From contig JASANC010002242.1 in the NCBI GenBank assembly GCA_030248135.1, positions 1 to 64,000 of the forward strand: 64,000 nt of DNA, read 5' to 3'. Of this stretch, positions 50,867 to 63,061 are shown in pieces; the first letter of the stretch is position 1, and every line of letters begins with the position of its first letter. The position numbers and the translations under genes are program-made. The DNA comes from Theristus sp. LFF4_11 (taxonomy: Eukaryota; Nematoda; Chromadorea; Monhysterida; Xyalidae). The notes beneath the pieces were generated by a model. It ran no database searches. It worked only from the letters and a program-made list of their open reading frames with translations, and was not told the DNA's origin.

Positions 50867-51504
50867 TCACATCGCATAGGGATAATCAAGTGCTGGCAAC
50901 ACTCCATTCAGAAACATGACCTTTTCGGCGTTTTGAGTTGACAGACGAGATCGGCTGTACACAAACACCTGCCTGGCTTTGGAGAACATTCGTTCGCTTG
51001 CCACGCTTGTTAATAGCGGTGTCAGGTATCTGCGCGCGATTGTCAATAGTTTGGGGTATTTAGACGAGTTCAGCCGCCAAAAGTCTAGCATTAGATCACT
51101 TTTGTCCAGTTCGTCGATAAAATCATCAGACTCGTACATATTCATTTCGCCGCGCAGTTCGTCATCAAGACTGGATTCGCCTGACGGGTTGCGCGGTCGC
51201 GCAGCGTGAAACTCAATGCCTCCGTAGAGGCCAGTCGATTTCTTTTTTGGTTCGGGCTCGCGTTCACTTTCGTCATCGTCGTTGTTCGCGATCTCGGATG
51301 TATCGTCGCAGTTTGTGGGCGTCTCCGGTCGTTTCAAGATTTTCTTTGCAATGTGAAGTGGTTCACAACGAATCGCGCCTTCATTTTCGAAGACGACTGC
51401 AGTATTCTTGAATCGCGGATCAACGTACGTGGCCATGATGTTGGATTCATTGTGGAAAAGCGCACGGAAGCGTGTGTCGATGCTGGTCAGCAGCGTTTTT
51501 TTGT
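50867..51504 (-). pseudogene. hAT transposase, C-terminal part
   Basis: The minus-strand frame ends at a stop at 50867. It carries DTRFRALFHNESNIMATYVD and PRFKN (the conserved LDPRFK region), an acidic linker, then the hAT C-terminal dimerisation domain (YPKLLTIARRYL, SVASERMFSKA, RSRLSTQNAEKVMFLNG). The upstream coding part is cut off at 51504 by the LINE and resumes around 53855-53960, where the frame is no longer clear (a T-run in the duplication may have shifted it). BED finger and DDE residues were not located. Inactive as it stands. Confidence 0.8.
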
Positions 51505-51505
51505 T

Positions 51506-53806
51506 GCTGGTTTTTTTGTTGCCAAACTGCTGGAACGCTTGTTGCTGGACCCGCTGTCACAGTACCTGCTGCCGCAACTACGACAGCACCAGCGCGGCTT
51601 CCGCAAAGGACGGTCTACAATCTCAGCTCTCCTCAAGGTGTCGACATCGGTTGCGACCGGCTTCAACAGACCGAAACCTGCGGACCGCACGGCGCTTGTC
51701 TGCGTAGACCTGTCGAGGGCCTTCGACACGGTGGACCACCGACTCCTGCTCAAGCAACTCTCGACGACCGATTTACCCGGCACCTTACTACGATGGCTAT
51801 CGGCGTACCTACGAGGTCGAGAAGCGTGCTGCACATTCAGAGGGGCAACGTCACCACACCGCCACATAAAAATGGGCGTGCCGCAAGGCTCGGTGTTATC
51901 GCCGCTCCTGTTCAACGTGTACGTCGCAGACATTCCTGAGCCGCCACAAGAGGTCAACGTCGTCTCCTACGCCGACGACTTCACGCTGACGGCCAGCAGC
52001 CCCCGATACACGGAGGCAGCTGCGGTGCTGACTGAATACCTGAATAAACTCTGCGCGTTCTTCGAGCGTAAACGCCTGACAGTCAACGTCAACAAAACAA
52101 CGGCATCGCTATTCACGCCCGACAACCGAGAGCACAAGGCCGACCCCAACGTGCGCATCGCCAACACCAGGCTGCCGACAGAACTGACACCAAAGATTCT
52201 CGGCGTCACATTCGATCCAAAACTGTCATTCATGCAACACTGTAGTGCTACCGCAGCCAAGGCATCGAGGCGAGTCCGCACACTCAAGGCGCTCAGCGGT
52301 ACTAGCTGGGGCGCCACAAAAGAGACACTGCTGACGGTGCACCGCGCGACAATCAAGAGCGTCATCAACTTCGCTGCCCCGGTCTGGGCGCCCAACGCAG
52401 CCGCCACGAACGTTGAGAAACTGCAGCGGGTGCAGAATGCAGCGCTCCGCGTCGCCACGGGTTGCCACACTGCCGCGCCTGTCCATCACCTGCATACGGA
52501 GTGCGCCGAGCTGCCGGTGGAGGAACGCCTCCGCATGCTCTGCGTACAATATCTCGCGAGCGCGCGCTACGATGACGCACAACCGTACCATCGCGAGGCG
52601 TCCGTCTCCACGCGACACAGAGCCATGAAACACACGCTGGCGTCAAGGTTCGATCACGAGGCCGCCCAGGCGATCAACGTCCAGCACCCGACGCGCCAAC
52701 AGCTCCTGAACTTTGTTCACAGCGTGTCTGTCGCGGATGTCATTGCACGGTGTCCAGCGAATCCTGTGCTCAACGCGCCAGCGCCACTAGAGATGTAAGG
52801 GTCAAAAAAAAATTTTTTTTAATTTTAAAAAAAAAAGTAAAAAAAATGAGCATTTTTTCTTATTTTTTTATTAAAAATTTTTGAAATTTTTTCTTTAATG
52901 TGCCCTGAAAATGCCGTTTTTGGCATAATTTTTCGAAAGTTCAACAAAAATTTTCTTTGACTTTACCTTGTCACTTAGTCTTCAACGCTGCAGGTGGTAT
53001 TCTGGATTGATTTATCGACTGTTTTCAGCCTTGGTGAGTGATGATCGACTCGCGCATTGAAGTACTTGAGCGTCGCAAAGGCTAGTTCAACAAATTCCGA
53101 TGCCGCTAAGGTGAGATAGAAGCAGAGAACTCACATTTACGCATCGTTTTTCAGGATCTCGAAAGGTCGAAATTGCACTGTCTGCCACTGCAAGCGTAAC
53201 TTCGTTGGTTGCTCGTTGCTGTTTCGCCTCGTGTCGTCAGCATGATCACACCGGTTTGTTGTTGAACTTGTTTCCGTGTTATTTGAGGTGAATTGAGAGG
53301 CAAAACACGAGACGTGATGTCGTCGGTGGGAAAATGGGGTCGCCGAAACCAAGTCTTGAAATTTTCACCCTACTCCCATATGAGTGGGGGTCATATGGTA
53401 AGTCGGTGGCTCCTCAGATGGTAATATTCGGACTCCCTGAAAAATTCTGAACAACTTTCATTAAAAAAAAAATTAAAAAAAAAATTTTTTTTAAGAAAAA
53501 AAATAGAAATTTTTTTTTTATTGACATCTCTAAGCGCCACCCATCTCATTGACTGAGCGCGAACTGCCACGCTACACGAGGCGTCGATTGGCACAACTGC
53601 GGTCGGGCTACTGCTCGATGTTGGCGTCATACCAGCACAAGATAGACAGTCGATGTCCAGCGCGATGCCCACTCTGCAACGACGCTGACGAAGACGTTCG
53701 CCACATCTTCACGTGTCCTATTCGAGCGCTCGACGTCGTCGCGCGAGACCTGTGGGACCAGCCGGCACAGGTCGCGAAGGCGCTGCGCCTGCCGACGGAA
53801 CAATAA
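51506..53806 (+). pseudogene. LINE reverse transcriptase, truncated and interrupted
   Basis: Open from 51506 into the MITE at 52788; the frame continues after it at 53541 to a stop at 53804-53806. RT motifs in order are RGFRKGRST, VDLSRAFDTVDH (motif A Asp), GVPQGSVLSPLLFNVY (motif B), SYADDFTL (motif C, YADD at 51968-51979) and LGVTFDPKLSF. After the MITE comes the C-terminal tail TRRRLAQLRSGYC and a CPLC...H...C zinc knuckle, as in I/Jockey/R1-like LINEs. Apart from the MITE there is no stop or frameshift, suggesting a fairly recent insertion. It lacks the endonuclease, so it cannot move by itself. Confidence 0.85.
52788..53532. mobile_element. hAT-type MITE, copy B (745 bp), inserted in the LINE
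   Basis: Ends TAGAGATGTAAGG (left) and reversed TAGAGATGTCAATAAAAA (right), with a perfect 8-bp duplication AGCGCCAC (52780-52787 and 53533-53540). A/T tracts occupy both subterminal regions (52803-52880, 53460-53520). Internal blocks (TTTTTCGAAAGTTCAACAAA, GACTCCCTGA) match copy A at 23944-24645. Removing it together with one duplication keeps the LINE frame. Confidence 0.9.
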
Positions 53807-53854
53807 TCAGCAGCAGCACGGCAACAAACAACAACAACAACAGCGTTTTTTTGT

Positions 53855-54360
53855 CGTACCAATGCCACTCGCATCGACTTGTTCGATGCGCTGCTTCAGT
53901 GCGCAAACGGCGGGCAACACCATTGAAATGGATTCGTCGTCTCGTGGATTCGTCGTTGGGGGGGGGGGGGTTGTCGGGTTTTAGGGGATCACGGCACCCC
54001 CGCACACCCACGGTAACACACGTCGCTAAAATCGCTGGTGTTCTGGGGCTCACAAAAAAGCAACTGTTTGACAGCTAACTGAATATGACCAACGAAAATG
54101 GCTGATTTCAAAAAAACCTGCTATTGTTCATCAACAACGTCGGCCAAAAGCTGGCAGCAAAGTTTTTTAAAGTGGTCGATGCTGCACATAAGTTTACCAC
54201 TCAAGACAAAAGCAGTGAACCAATTACCATTGAACAGAACACGAAACTAAAGCAACGCTCACATGTCAAATGCACAACAACAAAACCAACAAAGCACCGA
54301 AACAAATTTGTCAAACCATTGAACAGCTCTGAAACGGAGGAATCAACTTGTTAATTCGCA
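53855..54360 (-). pseudogene. hAT element, upstream remnant of transposase region
   Basis: The continuation of the hAT element beyond the LINE. On the minus strand a stretch at 53855-53940 joins logically to the transposase C-terminal part, but the reading frame is ambiguous and runs into a G-run at 53957-53970. No zinc-finger motif was recognised up to the palindromic subterminal region. A plus-strand frame at 54124-54354 is unrecognised. Confidence 0.45.
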
Positions 54361-54707
54361 GGTCTCGGCCATTCCGGCCGGATCCGGCCGGATCCGGCAA
54401 AATTGCGCCGGAATCCGGACCGGATCCGGATCCAATTTTAGGCGCCGGAATCCGGAATCCGGAATCCGGACCGGAACTGGCTCCATCCCTATACGCCACA
54501 CACGCTTCACTGCATTTTTACTCAGCGGCAAAAGTTCGATCGAACTCAGGCGCCAAATTCGTGTGTTATCATGTGAATAATTTTAGGGTACTCAACCAAA
54601 CTTTTGCTACAGATAGGTAGAAGTATTCTAAATGCAAAGTTAAGTCAACGTAAACAAGCAAAGTTGAATTATCGCCCACCGTTTTTCTAATGACACATAT
54701 TGTGATT

Positions 54708-55096
54708 AGGGTTGGTAAAAAAACGTTTTTCTATATATGAACAGGAAAACAACTGGTTTTATTTCTGTTTTAAAACCGTTTTATTTCCCAATTTTCCAGC
54801 CCCCAAAAGTGTCCAGTAGTTGGCCCCCTTCAATTGAAAATCAAAAATACAGTCGAAATTAGCATCTGAAGCTTCAAGAAAAGTAAATCTGATATGTATT
54901 TCAAAAATCCAGTTTCATGCAGCCCATTTTTCAGTTTTGCTACATATAATTTTGCGATATCACCCACCCAATAGTTCTGAAAAGACCGAAAGTTCAAAAA
55001 AAATAAAGTAAAAATCTTTTTTTTTAATTTCGCAAGAAAAAACTGGAAATGAAACCGTTTTTCGGAAAAACGGTTTTGTTTCCCAGGCCAACCCTA
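54708..55096. mobile_element. hAT-like MITE (389 bp)
   Basis: Inverted ends TAGGGTTGGTAAAAAAACG and reversed TAGGGTTGGCCTGGGAAAC resemble the ends of 22964-26571. Flanking 8-mers ATTGTGAT and ATTTTCAT match at 6 of 8 positions, so the duplication is decayed or fortuitous. Inner arms pair through AAACCGTTTT sequences. No coding capacity. Confidence 0.65.
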
Positions 55097-57508
55097 ATTT
55101 TCATTCATCATACAGTTTCTTCAACCAACCTGCACCATGCAATGACCACCTATTGGTAATACCAGACCGGAAATCACAACTATCGCCACTGGAGGAATTC
55201 TACAACCGCCGCGTACGTTAAAAAAGTTTAGACAAGGGTGTATAACAAACTAAACAGACGTTTGGTTGTGATTGACAACCAACAAAAGTCTGTGGGCTGG
55301 ATGGAAAGGAATTATGCAGCTACAATCGATCAACCACCCAAAACGCACACCAGTCTGGCGCCTGCAAGACTGCAAAAACATTTGACCCAGTCCAGTCCAG
55401 TATCATATCAGTCCAGTGTTTAAGCGTTGACGGATGAAGCTACCCTATCGCCGAATCACAATTCATTACAACCGATGTGAAGATTAGTTGTGCAACTATG
55501 GATGTTGTTTCATGGAATAGTGACATTCGCAGGCATTTTTAGCGTAACAACTGCCCAAAGGCGGCGAATTACACTCATCTGAAAACGGATCCCCGATGCA
55601 ACGATGAGACCAAAATGAATGACACATGAGATGACATGACCTGCCCGGTGAACAGATGCGCAGATATCCAGATGATCATATCAATTTCTCTCGGCTGGCT
55701 GACAAACGAAAAATGGCAGAGCAGCATAGAACAAGCACAATTAAAACACGTGCTGATGCAAAAACCAAAACGAAAGAAACAGCCGTCGCATGCAATGCAG
55801 CCGTCGCAATGAAATTCTAAGATAGCCCAGCCCTGCTTCAGGTCTGGACACCAATCGCACCACACAAAGCCTCCAGCTGATGATTACAACGAAAATTATG
55901 ACCAATTTAGAAGCCAAGCGTCATTCATCGTATTGCGGACTGCTAGCTGTCATAATAAACTGGGGAGAACTGGAAAGCCGACAATATGAACTAAACAACA
56001 GAACACATGTCGTAGATCCACAGAAGCAGAACAACGTCAGAGTTATCGTCATAAATACGTATCTGCAACCATAAATTACTGCTGTTCCTTGTGCGCGCAT
56101 AATTAATAGAGTTCGTAAAACGTGTAAACTTCATGGCAGATAACGATGGCATTTGAAAAAATGTGCATCGTGGGTATGATACGATTGGTCAACCTGCAAT
56201 GCAAGATGCAAATAAAAAACAACAACTGTCTTGTCGGCAAAGCGCTGTTCTTTACTGAAAAACCAATGGTAGACTGATGAATGCAGCTGGTCAGCGGATT
56301 CGTATATGTACTAAACATATGCTGGCTGAAGAAATAGCAACCAAATGTAGTCTAAAAAATCAAGTGCCTTTGAAAACCGCCATTTTCAAACCGGTAAACA
56401 CGTGGCATCGCGGGGGCGCACACTTTTTCGGCTTGGCAGCGAGCATGCGCAACAGCGGGCTGAAATTGCAACATTTATGCGCGGTACCGTTGTGCACAGA
56501 CGAAATCGGGAGCATTCGACTGTTGGTTGATAATAAAAAAGTTTATGAGCACCGCGCGCATCCACCCTTAAACACAAACACACAGCATTTGTTCATATTC
56601 GTACAAGTCGACGGATACTACGTTAATGTTGTGACACACCCACGATCACATCTGTTGTCGCGTTCACGATCACACGAACATTCACTGTTGCCTGTTGTAT
56701 GTGCCATTTCTGAACTGCCCAGTCTAACAGTGGTCACCAGCCGGTGAAACATACACACACAACCGACTTTTCTGACCGTTGTGTTGTACAAAACTGACAG
56801 ATATAACAATTTTCGATAAAACGATGTTGTTGGAATTATATTTTACACATTCAACGTTATTTAGTAGCGAGTCGGAGTTGAAATGTGATTGTGTGGGATC
56901 GGCTGCAGAAAACCCTGGGACTGTGGACAAAAACTACAACAAACACGCCTACTAGACGTTTTGTTGTTCACTTCAGTGAAGCAGAAGCACTGGCGGACGA
57001 TTTGACTTGTACACACCTGGCGTAACACAACACACGCGATTTTACAAATTCAATGAAGAGCCAATTCAATTCAATTGTATCATCGTGTGGGTGTACTATA
57101 CACACGCGTGAAAAGCTTCGCTTCACTCGGTTACTCGGTGACCGGTTTTTTGTTCAAACACCATTATAATATTGAGCACGCTTCTAAAAACAGCGCGGGC
57201 GGCAGCTGCATCATGCACTAGTGGATGTTCATGCGCAAACGGAGATAATTGAGACACATGTTTTTGCAGTGAATGAATAAACTCAGATCGCAAAACACAC
57301 GGCATTTCAACGCGTTCAGTGTAACTGATTTCATCAATTGTAGGTCGTCTCCTATTTGACCGATTCTCAGGTCGTCCACAGCAAGCGAGCGCAAGTTGAA
57401 GCATGGAGGCTATGTGCTTGCACGCTACGCTCTAATTGCTTGCTGTGAGTGACTGGACGCTGATGAACGACTGAGTGTGCGGGTGAAACGCACGACGATG
57501 CCGTGTAC
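55097..57508. other. Unassigned region
   Basis: No supportable gene. A plus-strand frame at 56277-56747 (156 codons) is the longest but has no family signature and no clear exon boundaries. If the next exon belongs to MOB2 this is intron. Confidence 0.35.
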
Positions 57509-57771
57509 CTTGTCAAGAGCATGAAGCTGTGCAGCAGCACGCGTGCCACCGAGCAGCCGTCGGCGGCGTTGTCGGCTGTGCTGCGGCAGCCACTCTGCGG
57601 ACAGCCGCCACGTTTGTTGCCGGTCGCTGAGCCGGCAGCGGCAGGCGGCGTCATCGCCACAAGTCGTGCCGTGGATGCGACCGTGCTCGTGCTCGTTGTG
57701 TTGCTCGCAGGCACCTTGGCGCTTGTGGCGCCTCGGTTCGTTGGCGACGAGATGCGATTCAGCAGGTTCAT
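57509..57771 (-). CDS. Candidate first exon of the MOB2-like gene
   Basis: From an ATG at 57771 the minus-strand frame runs 87 codons and reaches a donor (ACAAG|GTACAC) at 57509/57508 in phase 2, exactly the phase required by the first recognised MOB2 exon at 38217. Composition is Thr/Ala/Ser-rich (NTTSTSTVASTARLVAM), GC-richer than its surroundings. Joining yields ...LLTR followed by RSRRKG, similar in style to the Arg/Lys-rich junction of insect Mob2. A phase match has a one-in-three chance alone, and the implied intron is 19.3 kb, so this may be an exon of another gene. Confidence 0.35.
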
Positions 57772-60700
57772 TGTGGTTGAGCCCCTTCACAGTCGGTGAA
57801 ATCAACGTTCGCGTGAATGCTCCAAGAATGTCGTTGTGTTTCGTTGCACTCACTGTTTGTTGTCAACAGTAATTGCAATGGAAAATGAAGCCGACAACGG
57901 AAATGGACTTGTTCGCCGTGTGTAATTACAAACACGTTTTTCTTCACTTTCAGTCGATTGCGGTGCTTGGCACAGATGGTTACGAATGACACCGAATCGA
58001 GTGCGTCAATAACATTGCGGTGTCTAAAAAAGTGCAGATTCAATGCATAAATATCGACAGTCGTCGCAAGTCACATACAAAAACATCAATGAATAAAAAA
58101 AGAAAATAACGGGACAAAAACAATAGTAACCGTAGCAACCCGGCGCAGCGCAAAAGCACCAAGCACGGATAGCACAACAAAAGGAACAAGAAAAAATGAC
58201 AAGAGATTTCTGCAAACAACGCTTGAACCACAGGCAACTTTTGTGGGGATATATTTTTTTCAACATTTTCACAATGACATTTCAAACAGGAAAAGCTTTT
58301 TGCGAGAGGCACCGAAGAAAAGGAATTTTGGTTTGAGCTAGAACGTAGAAAAAGTTGGTAAAACTGAACGAGACAATTTCTTTCGCCTTAAATTTTCGTC
58401 AGAGCGTCTGAACACAGCAATGGCGAACTGCAAGCAAGCAAGGTGTTTGCATATGATGGCTGAAACGGATAGCGTTTGTTGAAGAGCGGAAATGAGAACG
58501 AATGCAAAAGAAAACAAATATTATAAAAAATAGCATTCAGCAAAAACAGTCACACATCTATCACACCTTATAGAGAACGGTCTGCTGCTCACAATAACGG
58601 AATCATAACGTCACCAACTGTTTCATTTCACTGGGCACGCAACACACCAAACTACGAAATTCTAACTTTATCTCCCACACGGCAACCTTAAAACTGAAAA
58701 AACTAATCCACCACTAGTAAAGCAAAGCTACAAAACTTTACAACATTCCCAGCAAATATCAGAGAGGTTGGAGAAAAAAATCAAATCAAATGCCTTCAGC
58801 GCCGTGTCACTAACAGAGAGTAACAACCCAAACATATGGCCTATGTTCGTTGGCTGAAACACTGCACAACAGCAGCAGCAGAAGCACAAGGTCCATAAAA
58901 TGAGTCGAACAAAAAAAGCGATAACCAAACTAAATTCGTTTTACGACACAAAAACATGTGTGCGTACGAAGTTGGATTGGACGTGTAGCCATTTGCATCA
59001 TGACACAGCAGCTCACGTCACAACATCGGTGCTGTTTTGCAGGTCACAAACAAAAAGCACGGCTTAGCGCAAACAACAAACAACCGCGGTAGCAACACTC
59101 ACGGACGAGCACGCATACAAAGTGCTCATAGAACACGCGACACGAATCGGCAGTGAGTGAACACGGAAACTCCTCAACACAGACGGGTGGGTGGGTGTCG
59201 TCGTAACGAATTAGAGACACATTGCTCGGCTGGGGCTGCTGAAACAGCACACATCGATCACAAGTGGCCACACACGCGCGCACGAGATGTTGGTGATAAG
59301 GAAAGATACAACCACACGGAGTGTACATGCGAGCATGGTAGGTGTGCGTGCGCACATCGGTTGCCACCAATGCTGGCAGATACAACTCGGATCGTTGTCA
59401 TGGCGAACTGCACATTTATAGGACACACAGAGACCGAGGCGAGGTCGCACAAGGTCAAGCGTTGACTTGAACCTAATTGGCGACTCGCAAAATGTGTCAC
59501 AGAACGCAGTAAACAACACAATAACCGACTGCAATTGTTTTCTCCTGTCCTGCTCCAGCATGTTGATCCGATTTACCAAATTAAAACCCAAACTGATTCA
59601 ATCCAGATGCAGAAGTAGAGGTACATACTGGGATAAGCAGCGCGCGAGCATAATAGGGCCATTTACTTGACACACAAAACAAACAAATACTTGCGTGAAT
59701 TCATTCAAACCAAAAGAAAACAAATACGCATTTTATCTAAAACCACGTGACACAACTCGAAACACAATATTCGTTTTGAAAATAACGCTGAACAAAATGT
59801 GTGCTTGTATATACAACAAGCATGGCTGGACGGTTCTGAGTTCTGCTGAGTAATCCCGTTGAGAATTTCTACACTACGGGAGGGTGGGTGGCGCGAGCAG
59901 GGTGGAGCAGAGCAACACAAAAACAAAAAACCTGCGCACATGCGACAAGCGAACGAAAAGACTTCTGAATGCGACATTGCACACATCGAAATACGCCAAT
60001 GGGCATCGGGGCTAATGGAAACGGATGGCGAGCAAAAAAGCACGAATCAGCTGGTCTTTCGGCGTTTGATAGCGGCAATGTGCGTAAACAAGTTACAAAA
60101 CGCTGAACGGGCATTCCGTTGTGCTGACGTCCTCGTGCGTGCGTGCGCCCACAACTTAGACACCACAACATGTTTTGTATGTGTGGCCACACGTCACGGG
60201 AGCACAAAGAATAAAGTGGCGTGGTGAGCAAGCCAGAGCCAGCCAGCTAGTAAATAGAATTCACAGCAGCAGCCCGATCTACGCCAGCCAAAAGGCCAAA
60301 ACAGCGTCATTGATCAATGTCACGTGTGTGCTAAAGTGTGAAAGAGCACGCTGCTAAAATATTGGGAGCACCGAAAAAACGGAAAAGCTCAAAGGCGTGT
60401 AGAAGTCACCAACCCGAAAAAGCACCAGAGGCGCAGTTTGCGAGTCTTCATTATTTAAAAATAACTCTTCTACAAATGGCAATTAGGCACGTTGTTGTTT
60501 ATCAGTAGTGAAAAGCGCAACAATAAATCTAGACGCCATCTGGTAACCCAGCGGTGAGTTTTCAGCTCAATGGCCAGAGGCTCGTGGGGTGTGCCAACAA
60601 ACGGGATGTGTGATCTGCTAATCGTGATGAATGACAACTATTGCGGTAGGGCGGGTCAAAATCGGCCAACCAAATAAACAAGCAGCAGGCGGCCAATAAC

Positions 60701-62849
60701 CGGCTGCCAACGACTGTGATAAATAATGAAAAAATGTAATGTGCGACTGCGGATGTAAATTGTTTGGGTTGCTAGGATTTTATCAGAAGGACCACCCGCG
60801 ACGCGAGCCCAACAATTGTCAGAAGATGCGTTGTCCAACTGAGCAAGGTTGCGAAGGCTTGAAGGCTTAAACCTGTTTCTTTCTTTGTACTTGCACTGCG
60901 TTCGCCTTAGTTGTCATCAAACTCCACATTATCGTTTGTTCACTATTTTATCTCTTACGATTCTTTTCATCCAATTTGCCATTGCCACCATATTTCGTTT
61001 AAGGCAATGAACGTAGTGTGGAAGATGGGCATTTGAACGGATAGATTACATCTGGCCTGTTGTTTCTGGACAGAACAGAGAGCAGCCAATTGCTCTTCTC
61101 ACAGCGCTGTTGTGCCAACGGGCAACTGCAAAATAGCAATGTGATTTTTATCACCACCACTACAGGGTACTGGCACTCACATCACTCAGTGTGCTACTAT
61201 CACTAGCAGCCAAGCAATTATACATTTCATCTACTATCATATTTCGCTCATCATAACGGCATGAATGACGCAAAAGAGACGCCAACTGTTGATTGCCTGT
61301 GAGCAGTATAATAGCAAACTGACTACAGAGCAACTTGGTTAAGCAACCGAGTACTGACTGAATATGCCACAATTAACTGCCTGAAATAGTAAAAAAATTA
61401 GCCGTTAACCCAGAAGTGACTGCAGTTGCAGTTGGCTGCTTGCTAAGCTCACATCAAAGTGACCAAAGAGGAAACGAAAACAAACATATCGACATGCACG
61501 ATGAGATTCAGCAATGTTGACTCTGAACGACACAAGGACAAACGAATGAATCGCAGAATTACAGGCGATCTGAGCGCCTTTGTGAATAAACAATAAATAC
61601 AAAGTGGTGTATGGAAATGCTGCATACACGGACATGCGTATGCACTCTGTGCGATGGTGACAGCCTGAAAGCGGTTTGCACAAATGGCTCAAGATTTATA
61701 AACAAATACAAACAGAAACAACGACAATAAATATCATCAACTACAATGACGGACATGACGGTTATACGTACGTTCTGTCGGTTTGAACAACAAGAACAAG
61801 GGTTTCTCCAAAAAACGATAACTAACATCAATGCACGTAAATGCCAATGTTAATTGTACAAATAGGGATACCAAGCACCGCAATAATAAGAATAAATACC
61901 TAGCCGGCAACGTGTGCGTAAACGAACGCAAAATTTCTAAGCTCCAGCATAAACAAAATCGTATACACAACCTTACGACAGGTGACCAGAGCTGGCTGTC
62001 AAAACAGGTGAGATAAAATTGTTGATCGGTTGATATATCTTCAGAAAGAAAAAAGTACTGCACTTTCACGGGACGATGCTCTTGAAACTACAGAACAAAC
62101 ACAATCATTGGCGTTGATCATGTCGCGTTGCTGTTTGAGAACAAGACTGCTTGAGAACAGACAAATTGTGGCTTTGGAAACAAAATCTCACCAGTCAATA
62201 CCGACCGAATACCGGAGGAGAAACCGATCTAATTAGAAAATGCTAATATGGACATGCTACAAATAAAAACGCACAAATTCCTAAAAATTACCAATAACAC
62301 AAAAGATAAGTGGCAGCCTAAATAAAAGAAACTGTCGCTTTTTGATGAAAATTTTCGCTTTCCGTAAAAAATCCTCGAGTTGACCGCTTAACAAGCTTGT
62401 GATGCTGCGAAAGTAAAGTAACGCACATGCCGTTTGTTTGTGTCCGTTGAATATGTGTTTTTGGTCTGTGCACGCGAAATGACTTTCACGACATTTAGTT
62501 TGAATAAGTGCATTCTGCCGCATTTGTACACGTCCCAAAAGGCTGCTTGGACACAAAACAAATGTAAACAAACCAATAAAACCTGACAAAATAGTTTCCT
62601 ATTATTCGCCCACGGTACACACACCACACACACAGTCACAAAATCACAGAAAACATTGAATCTATAAACCCGTGAACAACGAACTAACAAAAGCGCACCA
62701 GACTCAAAGGGTAAGCAAAGTGCGCCAACATTAAGTCGCCATGAATACACTTTGCGTTGGTTGAGTTGCTATTGTATCGTTTGGTCTGGTGTCACTGGCG
62801 CACAAATGAACACTCATGAACAGACACACCTCCACAACGACTGCAGTAA
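57772..62849. other. Unassigned AT-rich region
   Basis: No gene, RNA or element could be supported. Short frames on both strands (for example 59157-59465, 59859-60227) overlap each other and show no motifs. It would be upstream of the candidate MOB2 first exon and could contain its promoter. Confidence 0.4.
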
Positions 62850-63055
62850 AGGCCCGTTTATACCTGACGTATGCAGGCAGACGTACGTCGACGCACGTCA
62901 GGTATGAACGGTAGTATGCAATAACACGAAAACTAAAGTGACGTGACGTGCCGTATATGCATACGTCTGTAAGAACGGCAGTATGCAATAACACGGGACC
63001 TAAAGTGACGTGTCGTGCCGTGCCGTATGCGCATACGCCAGGTATAAACCGGCCT
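62850..63055. mobile_element. PIF/Harbinger-like MITE (206 bp)
   Basis: Inverted ends AGGCCCGTTTATACCTGACG and reversed AGGCCGGTTTATACCTGGCG are flanked by TAA on both sides (62847-62849, 63056-63058), as expected for PIF/Harbinger 3-bp TWA duplications. It contains an internal direct duplication around GTATGCAATAACACG and TAAAGTGACGTG. No coding capacity. Confidence 0.75.
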
Positions 63056-63061
63056 TAAGTA

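Larger units (their letters stand above)
51505..53840 (+). mobile_element. 5'-truncated non-LTR retrotransposon (LINE)
   Basis: Inserted into the hAT transposase with a 14-bp target duplication CAGCGTTTTTTTGT (51491-51504 and 53841-53854). The 3' tail is a short (CAA)n run immediately before the right duplication. The 5' part (ORF1, endonuclease and RT fingers) is missing, the usual outcome of incomplete target-primed reverse transcription. The body is further cut by the hAT MITE at 52788-53532. Confidence 0.85.
50615..54491 (-). mobile_element. hAT transposon, broken by a LINE insertion
   Basis: Inverted ends TAGGGATGGATCCGGC (left) and its counterpart ending CCATCCCTA (right) are bounded by a perfect 8-bp duplication TACGCCAC (50607-50614, 54492-54499), the hAT hallmark. 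Subterminal regions are dense in palindromic GGATCCGG and CCGGAATCCGG motifs (50621-50720, 54361-54480). The transposase is on the minus strand and is split by the LINE at 51505-53840. A 14-bp G-run lies at 53957-53970. Confidence 0.9.
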
